Below are positions 36,080-45,363 of a stretch of DNA of 61,411 nucleotides, in pieces. The stretch lies in assembly GCF_000686845.1 (NCBI RefSeq), contig NZ_JMLS01000033.1, forward strand, positions 1-61,411. The letters are read 5' to 3'. The first letter of the stretch is position 1. Each line of letters starts with the position of its first letter. The DNA comes from Paenibacillus sp. UNC451MF (GTDB lineage Bacteria; Bacillota; Bacilli; Paenibacillales; NBRC-103111). The notes under the pieces are model-generated. The model had not been told where the DNA came from. It did not search any database and was given only the letters and a program-made list of their open reading frames with translations. The position numbers and the translations under genes are program-made.

Positions 36080-36109
36080 TTGACAAAGCCCCTAAGGACA
36101 GTATATACT
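36080..36109 (+). promoter_or_regulatory. Promoter of tRNA-Met
   Basis: TTGACA (36080-36085) and TATACT (36104-36109) with 18 bases between; an alternative TATATA at 36102 gives 16. Confidence 0.7.
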
Positions 36110-36121
36110 CTTGATTGTTGT

Positions 36122-36195
36122 GGCGGTGTAGCTCAGCTGGCTAGAGCGTACGGTTCATACCCGTGAGGTCGGGGGTTCGATCCCCTTCGCCGCTA
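36122..36195 (+). tRNA. tRNA-Met (CAT)
   Basis: 74 bases fold into a full cloverleaf: acceptor GGCGGTG with CGCCGCT, D arm GCTC-GAGC, anticodon arm TACGG TTCATAC CCGTG with anticodon CAT, T arm GGGGG TTCGATC CCCTT. 3' CCA is not encoded (TTA follows). Almost the same as the B. subtilis elongator tRNA-Met, which also lies between yabR and spoIIE; there tRNA-Glu follows, which is absent here. Confidence 0.95.
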
Positions 36196-36212
36196 TTAAG
36201 AGTAACAGGAAG

Positions 36213-36256
36213 AAACACCCTTATCGGAATTAGATTCCGGCAAGGGTGTTTTTTGT
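36213..36256 (+). terminator. Terminator after tRNA-Met
   Basis: AACACCCTT and GGAAT pair with ATTCC and AAGGGTGTT, followed by TTTTTG. Confidence 0.88.
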
Positions 36257-36591
36257 TGTGGTTATGTAAGCTTCAGCAACAGACCATACGTCAATGATTC
36301 GAGTTTAGTTCGTACAGCTGCGAGAAATTATGGGATAATATCCCATTCTCTGTCGGCTGATTCGTTTGATTTCAGTAGTTTTGTCGTATCATCCACAGGT
36401 ACCAAGCAAATCGACACTATGTAACGGCAATAGTGCATGCTTGTCCGATTCATTTGCCGAACATCTGTTTTGTACTGAGGAAAAAGCAACGCTACCCGGC
36501 AGCCTCTCACGGTAGAGTGCACAAGGGCTGGCGCCGATTTCGCCTAGCGTCTTTTTTTTGTCGGAAAAAACTTTTACTCTACCAACTCATT

Positions 36592-36624
36592 CTGACAAAC
36601 TTTATACTAGACTGCCTCTATACT
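36592..36624 (+). promoter_or_regulatory. spoIIE-type promoter with 21-bp spacing
   Basis: CTGACA (36592-36597) and TATACT (36619-36624) are 21 bases apart. This unusual spacing is the known feature of the Spo0A-activated sigma-A promoters of spoIIE and spoIIG. Putative 0A boxes: TTGTCGGAA at 36559-36567 and TTTGTCAGAA (minus strand) overlapping the -35. Confidence 0.65.
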
Positions 36625-36663
36625 AAGAACCACTAAATAGTCTATGGGTGGTGTTCAGGAAAT

Positions 36664-39159
36664 ATGCAAAGAAAATTAAATGCCGGTCAAGTTGGAATCG
36701 TTTGGAGCCGTTGGATGCAATCGGGTAAAAGTCGTCTGTCAGGCGTGGTAGTCGAAAATCGGTTGGTGCAGTCCATCGTTGCAAAGAAATGGTCAATACT
36801 TCTTCTATTCATGGCATTTTTATTGGGAAGGGCAATGATCCTGGATCAGTTGGCGCCATTTGCCGTAGCTTACTTTGCCGTTGTGTATTTCTTACGAAAG
36901 GACCTGCTGTTCTGGACAGGAACCTTCCTTTTAGCGGGGAGTGTCTTCTCAGCAGTACCTCAGCACGCAGGCTACATTGCAGCCGAAATGCTCGTCTTTA
37001 TTCTCATACAAAAAGGGGTAGAGCGATTCGAGAGGTCGGACATCTCTTTTGCGCCGATCATTGTATTCTTCTCCACCTTCTTCGTACAGTTGTTTGCCAA
37101 TCTGGTCAATACGGAGATAACCGGATATTCGTTTATGCTGATCGGGGTAGAGTCGCTGCTTAGCTTGATCTTGACTCATATCTTTTTGCAGGCGATTCCG
37201 GTATTCACGTTAACCCGGAAAAATTACAGCTTAAAAAACGAAGAGGTGATATGTCTTATCATCCTGCTCGCCTCGGTGATGACAGGGACTGTGGGCTGGT
37301 TGGTGGGGCCGGTTACCGTAGAACATGTGCTATCACGTTATTTAATCTTATTATTTGCCCTGGTGGGAGGAGCTCCTTTGGGGGCATCTGTCGGGGTCAT
37401 TACAGGATTGATTTTAAGCCTGGCTAATTCCAATGCCATTTACCAGATGAGTCTTCTAGCCTTTGCGGGAATGCTTGCAGGCTTGTTGAAGGAGGGGAAT
37501 AAGCTCGCTGTATCGCTCGGTATGCTGCTGGGCTCATCGATACTTACCATATATATTGGCAATCAATCGGAGGTGTTGAATTCTACTTGGGAGTCGCTTG
37601 CAGCTGTGATTCTGTTCATGATAACGCCAAAAGCGATGATTCAAATGCTCGCCAAATACGTGCCGGGAACACAGGAAAACTTGAAATCCCAGCATGACTA
37701 TGCGAAGCGGGTGAGGGATGTCACGGCAAATCGCGTGGAGCAATTCAGCGAAGTGTTCCGCCAGTTATCACGGAGCTTCAAGCAAATAACGGCTGACGCG
37801 CAGCCGCTGGAGAAGGAGGAGGAAGTAGGCCATTTTATGAATTCGGTGGCCGAGCAGTCCTGCAAGGGCTGCTGGAAGAGAAGCCAGTGCTGGGATGATA
37901 AATTTTATCAAACCTACAAGTTTATGACCGATATGATGACGGAGGTGGAAGTTAGGGGACCGTTGTCGCGCAAGCATATTTTGCCTCAGTGGAAGAAGCA
38001 TTGTATTAAGCCTGATCATGTGCATGAGGTGATGAAGCACCAGTACAGCTTGTACAAGAATGATCAGCATTGGAAGAAGCAGATTATGGAAAGCCGCCAG
38101 CTCGTTGCGGAGCAGTTATCGGGCGTATCGCAAGTCATGGAGGATTTGGCCAAAGAAATCAAACGGGAAGGCCAGGAGCTCTTCATGCAAGAGGAGCAGA
38201 TCCGCAGCGCATTGGAGGAGCTGGGCTTATCCATTCATAGTATCGATATTATCAGTCTGGATGAAGGGAACGTGGAAATTGAAATTATCCATCAGTATAC
38301 GAAAGGATTTGATGAATGCCGTAAAATCATTGCACCGCTGCTATCGGAAATATTGGGAGAGCATGTCGCTGTCAAAAACGAGCAGGCGCTTGAGCGAAAG
38401 GAGGGTTATAGTACGGTTGTGTTCGGCTCAGCGAAGGAATATGAGGTGGAAACCGGTATAGCTGGGGCCGCGAAAAACGGGGATTTGCTGTCGGGAGACA
38501 GCTTCAGCGCGATGGAGCTTGGCAATGGGAAGTTCGCAGTCGCGTTAAGTGACGGCATGGGAAATGGCGAACGCGCTAGAGCGGAGAGCAGCGCAGCGCT
38601 CAGTATTTTGCAGCAGCTGCTGCAATCGGGAATGGAGGAGAAGCTTGCTATCAAGTCTGTCAATTCTGTTCTGATGCTCCGTTCTTCGGATGAAATGTAT
38701 GCGACGGTGGATGTCGCATTGATCGATTTATATAATGCCAATACGACATTTTTGAAAATTGGTTCGACTCCGAGCTTTATTAAGCGGGGTTCCGAGGTAT
38801 TCCCGATTTCGGCGAACAATTTGCCCGTAGGTATCGTGCATGATATCGATGTTGATTTGGTGAGCTTGCCTCTGCAACCGGGTGACATCTTGATTATGAT
38901 GACCGATGGGATTTATGACGCCCCTGGACATGCTGTTAATAAGGAGCTGTGGATGAAGAGGGTGCTTTCGGAAATACACACGGATATCCCGCAAGACTTC
39001 GCTGACATTTTGTTGGAACGGGTTGTCCGTTACCATCACGGAAATATATATGACGATATGACCGTCGTGGTTGCCCGTGTGGAAAAGTACCAGCCGGAGT
39101 GGGCTACGTTCCGTTGGCCTGGGCTGCAGCGTATTGAACGTCCGAAGACGGTGAGCTGA
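36664..39159 (+). CDS. spoIIE: Stage II sporulation protein SpoIIE, serine phosphatase
   Basis: 831 residues, family length. N-terminal part has ten or so membrane helices (about 40-330), a central regulatory domain (about 335-590), and a C-terminal PP2C-type phosphatase (about 600-820) with SDGMGNGERA, MTDGIYDAPG and DDMTVVVAR carrying the metal aspartates. It dephosphorylates SpoIIAA, so sigma-F is released in the forespore. ATG with GGTGGTG and AGGAAA upstream. Followed by a terminator. Confidence 0.97.
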   Translation: MQRKLNAGQVGIVWSRWMQSGKSRLSGVVVENRLVQSIVAKKWSILLLFMAFLLGRAMILDQLAPFAVAYFAVVYFLRKDLLFWTGTFLLAGSVFSAVPQHAGYIAAEMLVFILIQKGVERFERSDISFAPIIVFFSTFFVQLFANLVNTEITGYSFMLIGVESLLSLILTHIFLQAIPVFTLTRKNYSLKNEEVICLIILLASVMTGTVGWLVGPVTVEHVLSRYLILLFALVGGAPLGASVGVITGLILSLANSNAIYQMSLLAFAGMLAGLLKEGNKLAVSLGMLLGSSILTIYIGNQSEVLNSTWESLAAVILFMITPKAMIQMLAKYVPGTQENLKSQHDYAKRVRDVTANRVEQFSEVFRQLSRSFKQITADAQPLEKEEEVGHFMNSVAEQSCKGCWKRSQCWDDKFYQTYKFMTDMMTEVEVRGPLSRKHILPQWKKHCIKPDHVHEVMKHQYSLYKNDQHWKKQIMESRQLVAEQLSGVSQVMEDLAKEIKREGQELFMQEEQIRSALEELGLSIHSIDIISLDEGNVEIEIIHQYTKGFDECRKIIAPLLSEILGEHVAVKNEQALERKEGYSTVVFGSAKEYEVETGIAGAAKNGDLLSGDSFSAMELGNGKFAVALSDGMGNGERARAESSAALSILQQLLQSGMEEKLAIKSVNSVLMLRSSDEMYATVDVALIDLYNANTTFLKIGSTPSFIKRGSEVFPISANNLPVGIVHDIDVDLVSLPLQPGDILIMMTDGIYDAPGHAVNKELWMKRVLSEIHTDIPQDFADILLERVVRYHHGNIYDDMTVVVARVEKYQPEWATFRWPGLQRIERPKTVS

Positions 39160-39168
39160 CCGTTTGCT

Positions 39169-39208
39169 AGGCGCTTTCTCCTCTTGGTGGGGCTGGAAGT
39201 GCCTTTTT
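39169..39208 (+). terminator. Terminator after spoIIE
   Basis: AGGCGCTT (39169-39176) pairs with AAGTGCCT (39197-39204), then TTTTT. Confidence 0.65.
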
Positions 39209-39301
39209 GGCGCGGGTTATGCTGGTTTCTCCCTAAGTTTAGGAATCTCTTAAAATGGAAAAACTAGAGATTATACTATCGCGTAGGGAGGAAGAGGCAT
39301 T

Positions 39302-40075
39302 ATGAAGCAAATCATACTCATCACGGATGGATGCTCTAATGTGGGGGTAAGCCCTGTCATTGCAGCTGCTCATGCCAAAGCAGAAGGGATTGTCGTCAAT
39401 GTAATCGGCTTGATCGATTCTAGCGAAATCGGAGAGCACGGCGTTGAAGAGATAAATGAAACGGCCAGCGCAGGAGGGGGGATTAGTCGACTCGTAAATG
39501 CGTCCCAACTGTCTCAAACGGTCCAGATGATGACACGCAAAACCGTGGTGCAGACCATTCAGCAGGTTGTCGGTAAGGAGCTTCAACATATATTAGGAGA
39601 TTCCAAAATTGAAAGCCTGCCTCCGGACAAGAGATCTCAAGTGGTTCAGGTCATGGATGAGCTCTCAGAATCGTCTTCATTGCAGGTGGCTCTTCTCATC
39701 GATACAAGTGCAAGCATGAAGCCCAAGCTTGCGGCCGTGAAAGAAGCCATTTATGATTTGCAGCTGAGTATTCAAGCGCGGACCGGCGACAGCGAAATGG
39801 CCGTCTTTCATTTTCCGGCCTCCGTTTCGGGCGAAGATGAGGTGGAAATGGACCTAGGTTGGACACGAGACCTTGCAAATCTGAACCGTTTGTTTTATAA
39901 ATTAAACATGAAGGGTACGACTCCAACGGGTCCAGCGCTTCTTAAAGTCATTCAGTTCATGACAGGGGCTGCGGGTGAAATACATAATAACCATGGAATC
40001 GGACGGGATGAGCCGTCCAGATCAGAGCGCAAGCGTAAAGGTGAGGATGGGATTCTGAGTGACTACGTCGTTTGA
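39302..40075 (+). CDS. yabS: VWA domain protein YabS
   Basis: 257 residues. The C-terminal half is a von Willebrand A domain: LLIDTSASMKPKL (about 136-148) is the DxSxS metal site, with the conserved threonine in GTTPTGPALLKV (about 206-217). The N-terminal half (about 1-95) resembles a second VWA-like fold that lacks a clean metal site. Paired with YabT in sporulating Bacillales. ATG with AGGGAGG 11 bases upstream. Its 3' end overlaps yabT by 17 bases. Confidence 0.88.
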   Translation: MKQIILITDGCSNVGVSPVIAAAHAKAEGIVVNVIGLIDSSEIGEHGVEEINETASAGGGISRLVNASQLSQTVQMMTRKTVVQTIQQVVGKELQHILGDSKIESLPPDKRSQVVQVMDELSESSSLQVALLIDTSASMKPKLAAVKEAIYDLQLSIQARTGDSEMAVFHFPASVSGEDEVEMDLGWTRDLANLNRLFYKLNMKGTTPTGPALLKVIQFMTGAAGEIHNNHGIGRDEPSRSERKRKGEDGILSDYVV

Positions 40076-40970
40076 GCAGTTCGGGTCTTCCGGAGCGGTC
40101 GTCGATGGCAAGTGGAATAAGCGACAGTACCGGATTGAACGTCTGCTGGGCGCCGGAGCCAACGGCAAGGTGTATCTGGTCAAAAGAGGCAAGCTGCATT
40201 ATGCAATGAAGACCGGCTTTGACGCAGTGGATCATCAGTCTGAGGTTAATGCGCTCAAAGCATTATCCAAATCGAATACATCGTTTCGCCAATATTTGCT
40301 TGATGTGGATGATTTCCACAGGGATGGACAGGATATTCCCTTTTATGTGATGCCTTACTTTAAAGGGTCCTCGATCGGCGAGTTTATGAAGCGAAACGGC
40401 CGCGACTGGATCTATTTAATAGGCTTGAACCTGCTGCGCAAGCTGGCTGAGCTGCATAAGGAAGACTACATATTCGGAGATATAAAGATGGAAAATATCA
40501 TCGTGTCCGGCTACGGTGATGTGGATTTGATTGATTTTGGCGGAGTGACGCTTAAGGGGAAGTCGGTCAAGCAGTTTACCGAGGTTTACGACCGGGGCTT
40601 TTGGGGGGGCGGCAGCCGTACTGCGGATGAAGCGTACGATTTATTTGCTTTCGCCGTACTTCTCATCAGCAGCACAGATACTGAGCGCCGGCTGGTAGGA
40701 ATCAAGCAGGTGCTGCCGCAAAATCGCAATGTGGAAATGCTGCTCGACATGCTTCAATCGAACAAAGCCCTAAGTCAAGCAGCTCCTGTACTGCGCAAGA
40801 TACTGCTCGGCAAGTATACGAGCTCCAAACAAGCTTTGGCCGATTGGCGAAGACAGAGCTACCCGAAACCGGCCAGAACTCCCCGTTCGACGGGAGGAGC
40901 CTGGCTCAAGGTATGCTTTGCAGCATCGTTGGTTGTTTTCGGATTAACGGTTTATATGTATTGGCTGTAG
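40059..40970 (+). CDS. yabT: Serine/threonine protein kinase YabT
   Basis: 303 residues. Hanks-type kinase: glycine loop GAGANGKVYLV (about 30-40), ATP lysine in HYAMKTGF (about 51), catalytic DIKMEN (about 143-148) in place of DLKxxN, DFGG (about 160-163), with HRD replaced by FGD. The C-terminus has one membrane helix (about 283-302). B. subtilis YabT is a forespore kinase, DNA-activated, that acts on RecA and AbrB-type proteins. GTG start overlapping yabS end. Confidence 0.9.
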   Translation: MTTSFEQFGSSGAVVDGKWNKRQYRIERLLGAGANGKVYLVKRGKLHYAMKTGFDAVDHQSEVNALKALSKSNTSFRQYLLDVDDFHRDGQDIPFYVMPYFKGSSIGEFMKRNGRDWIYLIGLNLLRKLAELHKEDYIFGDIKMENIIVSGYGDVDLIDFGGVTLKGKSVKQFTEVYDRGFWGGGSRTADEAYDLFAFAVLLISSTDTERRLVGIKQVLPQNRNVEMLLDMLQSNKALSQAAPVLRKILLGKYTSSKQALADWRRQSYPKPARTPRSTGGAWLKVCFAASLVVFGLTVYMYWL

Positions 40971-41007
40971 ATGAGACCCAGGTGAACGTAAGAAAGGATT
41001 TAAAACG

Positions 41008-42447
41008 ATGGATCTGGTATCAAGGGTAGAGAAACAATTGCATGATGAGCAGCTGCTTCGCCAAGGGGACAGTATCGTTGCTGCGGTATCGGGAGGACCT
41101 GATTCCATAGCCATGCTTCATGTCCTTTTTTTGCTGTCTGAACGATGGGGCTGGCGCTTGGTTGTAGCGCATGTCAATCATCAGTTCCGGGTAGAGGAAT
41201 CCGAACAAGAAGCGTCCTTTGTTGAGGAATACTCCAGACAGCTTGGGATTCCGTGTGAAATTGCCCGAATCGATGTTCCGCAGTATATCCGAGAGTCGGG
41301 GAAAAACTCGCAAGCGGCTGCCCGGGAGCTGCGCTATCGGTTCTTGCACGAGACTGCCGACAAGTATGGGGCCAAGCGGATAGCTTTGGCTCATCATGCC
41401 GACGATCAGGCGGAAACGCTCCTGATGAGGCTGCTTCGCGGAACGGGGCCGTCAGGGCTAACAGGAATCCCAATGCGCAGGGTAGAACATAATGTGGAAC
41501 TTGTGCGCCCGTTGCTTCGTATATATAAATCAGAGCTGCTGGATTACTGCCATCATCATCAACTTACTTATTACATTGACAGCAGCAACAATAACACCAA
41601 GTACTTTCGCAACGAAATCCGTCTGGAGCTTCTGCCGCTGCTGCAGGAGCGATATAATGAGCAGCTTCCGCAAGCACTCAACCGGTTATCTGTCATGATG
41701 ACTGCCGAGGATGATTTTCTGGATAAGCAAGCTTCAACCGTTTTTGAACAAAATGTGGCTGTAGAAAGCGATTTCGCACAATGGTCAAGAAATTGGTTTG
41801 CTGGGGTACATGTTGCTTTACAAAGGCGATTGATTAAACTAATATTAAATTATCTTTCTTTTGAGGCCGATTCCCTTGATTTTATGAAGCTGGAGCAGAT
41901 GAGGGAACTGATCATCAAGGAAGAGCCGTCAAACCTGCGTATCGATATAGGACATAACCTATCGTTAACGAGGGAATATGACAGGATCAAGTTACATACT
42001 TATGTGGTACCTCCTGAAGCCTACCTGTACATATTACAGCCACGTCAAGAAAGCTTGACGATTGTCGAGACGGGAGCGGTTATCGAATGCTCTTGGTCGG
42101 AAGAGGATACGAGGATGAAGGAAGGCGCTACCGATGGGGCAGTGTCCGTATGGTTCGACGCAGATTTATTGGCTTTTCCCTTAACCGTACGCAGCCGTGC
42201 CGATGGAGACAAGATGAACCTGTTCGGACTAAACGGGTCGAAAAAGGTAAAAGATATTTTCATCGACGCTAAGATTCCTCCGAGCCTTAGAGCCCGGATA
42301 CCTGTCATCACGGATGCAGACAATCGGGTCATTTGGCTTCCTGGAGTTAGAAGGTCCTCATGGGCCCCGGTTAACGGGAACACGAAAGCATGGCTTCACA
42401 TGAAACTTTGCATGGAGGAAGGTTTATTGTCCACTGTGTTAAGATAG
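41008..42447 (+). CDS. tilS: tRNA(Ile)-lysidine synthetase
   Basis: 479 residues. Converts C34 of tRNA-Ile (CAU) to lysidine so that it reads AUA. PP-loop AVSGGPDSIAMLH (about 26-38), AAARELRYRF, LAHHADDQAETLLMRLLRGTG (about 130-150), and the TilS C-terminal domain (FPLTVRSRADGDKMN, KKVKDIFID) about 390-420. ATG with AAAGGA 9 bases upstream. Usual partner of hprT and ftsH, as here. Confidence 0.95.
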   Translation: MDLVSRVEKQLHDEQLLRQGDSIVAAVSGGPDSIAMLHVLFLLSERWGWRLVVAHVNHQFRVEESEQEASFVEEYSRQLGIPCEIARIDVPQYIRESGKNSQAAARELRYRFLHETADKYGAKRIALAHHADDQAETLLMRLLRGTGPSGLTGIPMRRVEHNVELVRPLLRIYKSELLDYCHHHQLTYYIDSSNNNTKYFRNEIRLELLPLLQERYNEQLPQALNRLSVMMTAEDDFLDKQASTVFEQNVAVESDFAQWSRNWFAGVHVALQRRLIKLILNYLSFEADSLDFMKLEQMRELIIKEEPSNLRIDIGHNLSLTREYDRIKLHTYVVPPEAYLYILQPRQESLTIVETGAVIECSWSEEDTRMKEGATDGAVSVWFDADLLAFPLTVRSRADGDKMNLFGLNGSKKVKDIFIDAKIPPSLRARIPVITDADNRVIWLPGVRRSSWAPVNGNTKAWLHMKLCMEEGLLSTVLR

Positions 42448-42486
42448 CTTCACAAGATCATTTTATTCCAAGTAGGAGGTTCTCTC

Positions 42487-43026
42487 TTGCAAAACGACAT
42501 TCAAGAAACACTTTACAGCGAACAGCAGATTCAGGACAAAGTAAAGGAGATGGGCCAACTTATAAGCCGCGATTTCGAGGGACGCAATCCGCTAGTTATT
42601 TGTGTACTGAAGGGTGCGTTTATTTTTATGGCGGATTTGGTTAAACAAATTACAGTACCCTTGGAAATTGACTTTATGGCGGTTTCCAGCTACGGTCAAT
42701 CGACCAAGTCATCCGGCGTCGTCAAAATCATTAAAGATTTGGATGTACCGGTAGAAGGACGGCATATTATTATTGTCGAAGACATTATTGATAGCGGATT
42801 GACATTAAGCTACTTAATTGACGTATTGGAGCGTCGCAACGCGCTTTCCATTACCGTAGCCGCTTTATTCGATAAGCCAGGGCGTAGAACGGTGGAATTG
42901 GACGCAGACTATAAAGGGTTCGTTATCCCTGATGCGTTCGTCGTCGGATACGGTTTGGATTATGCTGAAAAATACCGCAATTTGCCGTATGTCGGCATTT
43001 TGAAGCCAGAGGTTTACTCCCATTAG
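42487..43026 (+). CDS. hprT: Hypoxanthine phosphoribosyltransferase
   Basis: 179 residues. Salvages hypoxanthine and guanine with PRPP. PRPP motif HIIIVEDIIDSGLTLSYL (about 94-111) and the PPi loop LVICVLKGAFIFMADL (about 36-51); YAEKYRNLPYVGILKPEVY ends the family. Start TTG 42487 with TAGGAGG 9 bases upstream. Between tilS and ftsH as in B. subtilis. Confidence 0.96.
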   Translation: MQNDIQETLYSEQQIQDKVKEMGQLISRDFEGRNPLVICVLKGAFIFMADLVKQITVPLEIDFMAVSSYGQSTKSSGVVKIIKDLDVPVEGRHIIIVEDIIDSGLTLSYLIDVLERRNALSITVAALFDKPGRRTVELDADYKGFVIPDAFVVGYGLDYAEKYRNLPYVGILKPEVYSH

Positions 43027-43096
43027 CATTTCTTGTGATGCCAAGACTTGCTGTGGTACAATATACAAAGTTGCCGTTTTTGAGAGGAGGTAGGGG

Positions 43097-45082
43097 ATGA
43101 ATCGAATTATTCGCAATACAGGCTTTTATTTGCTCATTTTTTTGGTCACTGTCGGTATCGTTCACTTTATCAGCACACAGAATGACCAGAAAGACGTGAT
43201 TAGCTACGATAAGCTCCGACAGGCCTTAGTCAAGCAGAATGTGGAATCGGTCAACTTGAGATATGACGGACAAACATACTTGGTTCGTGGTAAATACAAA
43301 ACACCAGAGTCGCCGGATAAGAAAAGCTTCGAAACCCGTGCGCCTTACGACCAAGAAACTGTCAATTTGATCGAGAAGAGCGAAGTGCCTAACATCGTCA
43401 TCGAAAAAATGGAAGGGGACAATGTTTGGATCAGTTTCCTTACCTCCATTATTCCGTTTGTCATTATTTTCATCCTGTTCTTCTTCCTGTTGAATCAGGC
43501 GCAGGGTGGCGGCGGTAAGGTGATGAATTTCGGAAAAAGCCGCGCGAGACTTTATAATGAAGAGAAGAAGCGCGTGACCTTTGAAGATGTAGCGGGGGCA
43601 GATGAGGAAAAGCAAGAGCTTGTTGAAGTGGTCGAATTTTTGAAGGATCCTCGTAAGTTTGCTGCCGTAGGAGCCAGAATTCCTAAAGGGGTTCTCTTGA
43701 ATGGTCCTCCGGGTACGGGTAAAACCTTGCTCGCACGGGCTGTTGCCGGTGAAGCGGGAGTTCCGTTCTTCAGTATAAGCGGTTCCGATTTCGTGGAAAT
43801 GTTCGTTGGTGTCGGTGCATCCCGTGTCCGCGACTTGTTCGAAAACGCAAAGAAAAATGCACCTTGTATCATTTTTATAGACGAGATTGATGCTGTGGGT
43901 CGTCAACGCGGCGCCGGTTTGGGTGGCGGTCATGACGAGCGTGAGCAGACGCTCAACCAACTCCTCGTGGAGATGGACGGGTTCGGTGCAAATGAAGGGA
44001 TTATTATCGTTGCGGCTACTAACCGGCCGGACATTCTAGACCCTGCGCTTCTTCGTCCGGGACGCTTTGACCGTCAAATTACGGTTGACCGTCCAGATGT
44101 AAAAGGTCGCGAAGCGGTACTGAAAGTACATGCACGCAATAAGCCTTTGAATAAAGATGTTAAGTTGGATGTACTGGCGAGATACACGACAGGGTTTACA
44201 GGCGCAGACCTGGAGAACTTGCTCAATGAAGCTGCTTTGATTGCAGCTCGCCGCAACCGTAAAGATATTTCAATGGATGAGCTGGATGAAGCGTTCGACC
44301 GTGTTATTGTCGGTACGCAGAAGAAAGCTCGTGTCATCAGCGATCGCGAGAAACGCATGGTTGCTTTCCACGAAGCGGGACATACGATTATCGGTTACCA
44401 TTTGGAAAACGCCGATATGGTGCATAAAGTTACGATCATTCCTAGGGGCCGCGCAGGCGGATACGTCATGATGCTTCCTAAGGAAGGCGAAGACCGGATG
44501 ATGAATACCAAGAACGAGCTTCTTGATAAAGTTACCGGTTTGCTGGGCGGACGCGTTTCCGAGGAGCTGTTTATTGGTGAAATCGGTACGGGTGCTTACA
44601 GTGACTTCCAACGTGCGACTGGCATTGTTCGTAAAATGATTATGGAATACGGAATGAGCGATAAACTCGGTCCTATGCAGTTTGGTAATGTTCAGGGTCA
44701 AGTATTCCTGGGCCGTGATTTCGGACATGAGCAAAACTACAGTGATGCGATTGCTTATGAGATCGACCAAGAGATGCAGACCATCATCCGCAGCTGCTAT
44801 GCTAGAGCGAAAGAAACCCTTGAGAAGTATTCCGATCAGGTTCGCCTGATCGCAGAAACCTTGCTCGAGAAGGAAACGCTCGAAAAAGAGCAAATCAAGC
44901 AGCTCATCGAGAACGGCAAGCTGGAAGATTCCAGCTCTGAAGTAAAGGTGAATATTGTCGGACAACAGCAAACGGCGGAAGCCAATAAGCTCGACTTCGA
45001 TAAGCACTCGCCAGCTGATGAGGATAATAAAGAAAATAAAGATAATAAAGAAAATAAAGAAAATAAAGAAAATAAAGAATAA
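43097..45082 (+). CDS. ftsH: ATP-dependent membrane zinc protease FtsH
   Basis: 661 residues. Two membrane helices (about 7-24 and 110-132), an extracytoplasmic part between, AAA+ domain with Walker A GPPGTGKT (about 203-210), Walker B IIFIDEID (about 257-264) and RPGRFDRQ, then the peptidase with HEAGH zinc site (about 424-428). Degrades membrane and regulatory proteins. ATG with GAGAGGAGG 8 bases upstream. The C-terminus ends in a run of [19 protein letters not shown], coded by a near 9-base tandem repeat. Confidence 0.97.
   Translation: MNRIIRNTGFYLLIFLVTVGIVHFISTQNDQKDVISYDKLRQALVKQNVESVNLRYDGQTYLVRGKYKTPESPDKKSFETRAPYDQETVNLIEKSEVPNIVIEKMEGDNVWISFLTSIIPFVIIFILFFFLLNQAQGGGGKVMNFGKSRARLYNEEKKRVTFEDVAGADEEKQELVEVVEFLKDPRKFAAVGARIPKGVLLNGPPGTGKTLLARAVAGEAGVPFFSISGSDFVEMFVGVGASRVRDLFENAKKNAPCIIFIDEIDAVGRQRGAGLGGGHDEREQTLNQLLVEMDGFGANEGIIIVAATNRPDILDPALLRPGRFDRQITVDRPDVKGREAVLKVHARNKPLNKDVKLDVLARYTTGFTGADLENLLNEAALIAARRNRKDISMDELDEAFDRVIVGTQKKARVISDREKRMVAFHEAGHTIIGYHLENADMVHKVTIIPRGRAGGYVMMLPKEGEDRMMNTKNELLDKVTGLLGGRVSEELFIGEIGTGAYSDFQRATGIVRKMIMEYGMSDKLGPMQFGNVQGQVFLGRDFGHEQNYSDAIAYEIDQEMQTIIRSCYARAKETLEKYSDQVRLIAETLLEKETLEKEQIKQLIENGKLEDSSSEVKVNIVGQQQTAEANKLDFDKHSPADEDNKENKDNKENKENKENKE
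45030..45079 (+). repeat. Tandem repeat coding the FtsH tail
   Basis: Repeats of GAAAATAAA and GATAATAAA (E-N-K, D-N-K) in the last 50 bases of ftsH. The run is A-rich, unlike the rest of the gene, and is a candidate for slippage length variation. Confidence 0.75.
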
Positions 45083-45096
45083 GCAGTACGATGAAA

Positions 45097-45130
45097 ACCG
45101 GAAGGCACTCAATGCCTTTCGGTTTTCCTA
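45097..45130 (+). terminator. Terminator after ftsH
   Basis: ACCGGAAGGCA and TGCCTTTCGGT pair around CTCAA, followed by TTTCC; one mismatch. Termination is moderate. Confidence 0.65.
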
Positions 45131-45363
45131 TTGTTATTAGGATGAAATAAAGCATTGGGCGAGAAACTAGACACAAAAGATCAAGGCAGGCTAAAAGGCG
45201 GCAATACAATGAATGAATTCGGTTATTTTGTAGTTATTTGAGCATTGACACCACCGGGGATGTTGTGTAAATTAGTTGTAAATCTTTAAACAATATGTGA
45301 ACATTTTCACGACTTGGTTGTTAAATAAAAGGGGCATGGGGACGGAAAGGAAGGAAGGCGACG

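Noticed and set aside
36433-36636. 67-codon frame between tRNA-Met and spoIIE
   Set aside because: Covers the spoIIE promoter region and has no ribosome site.
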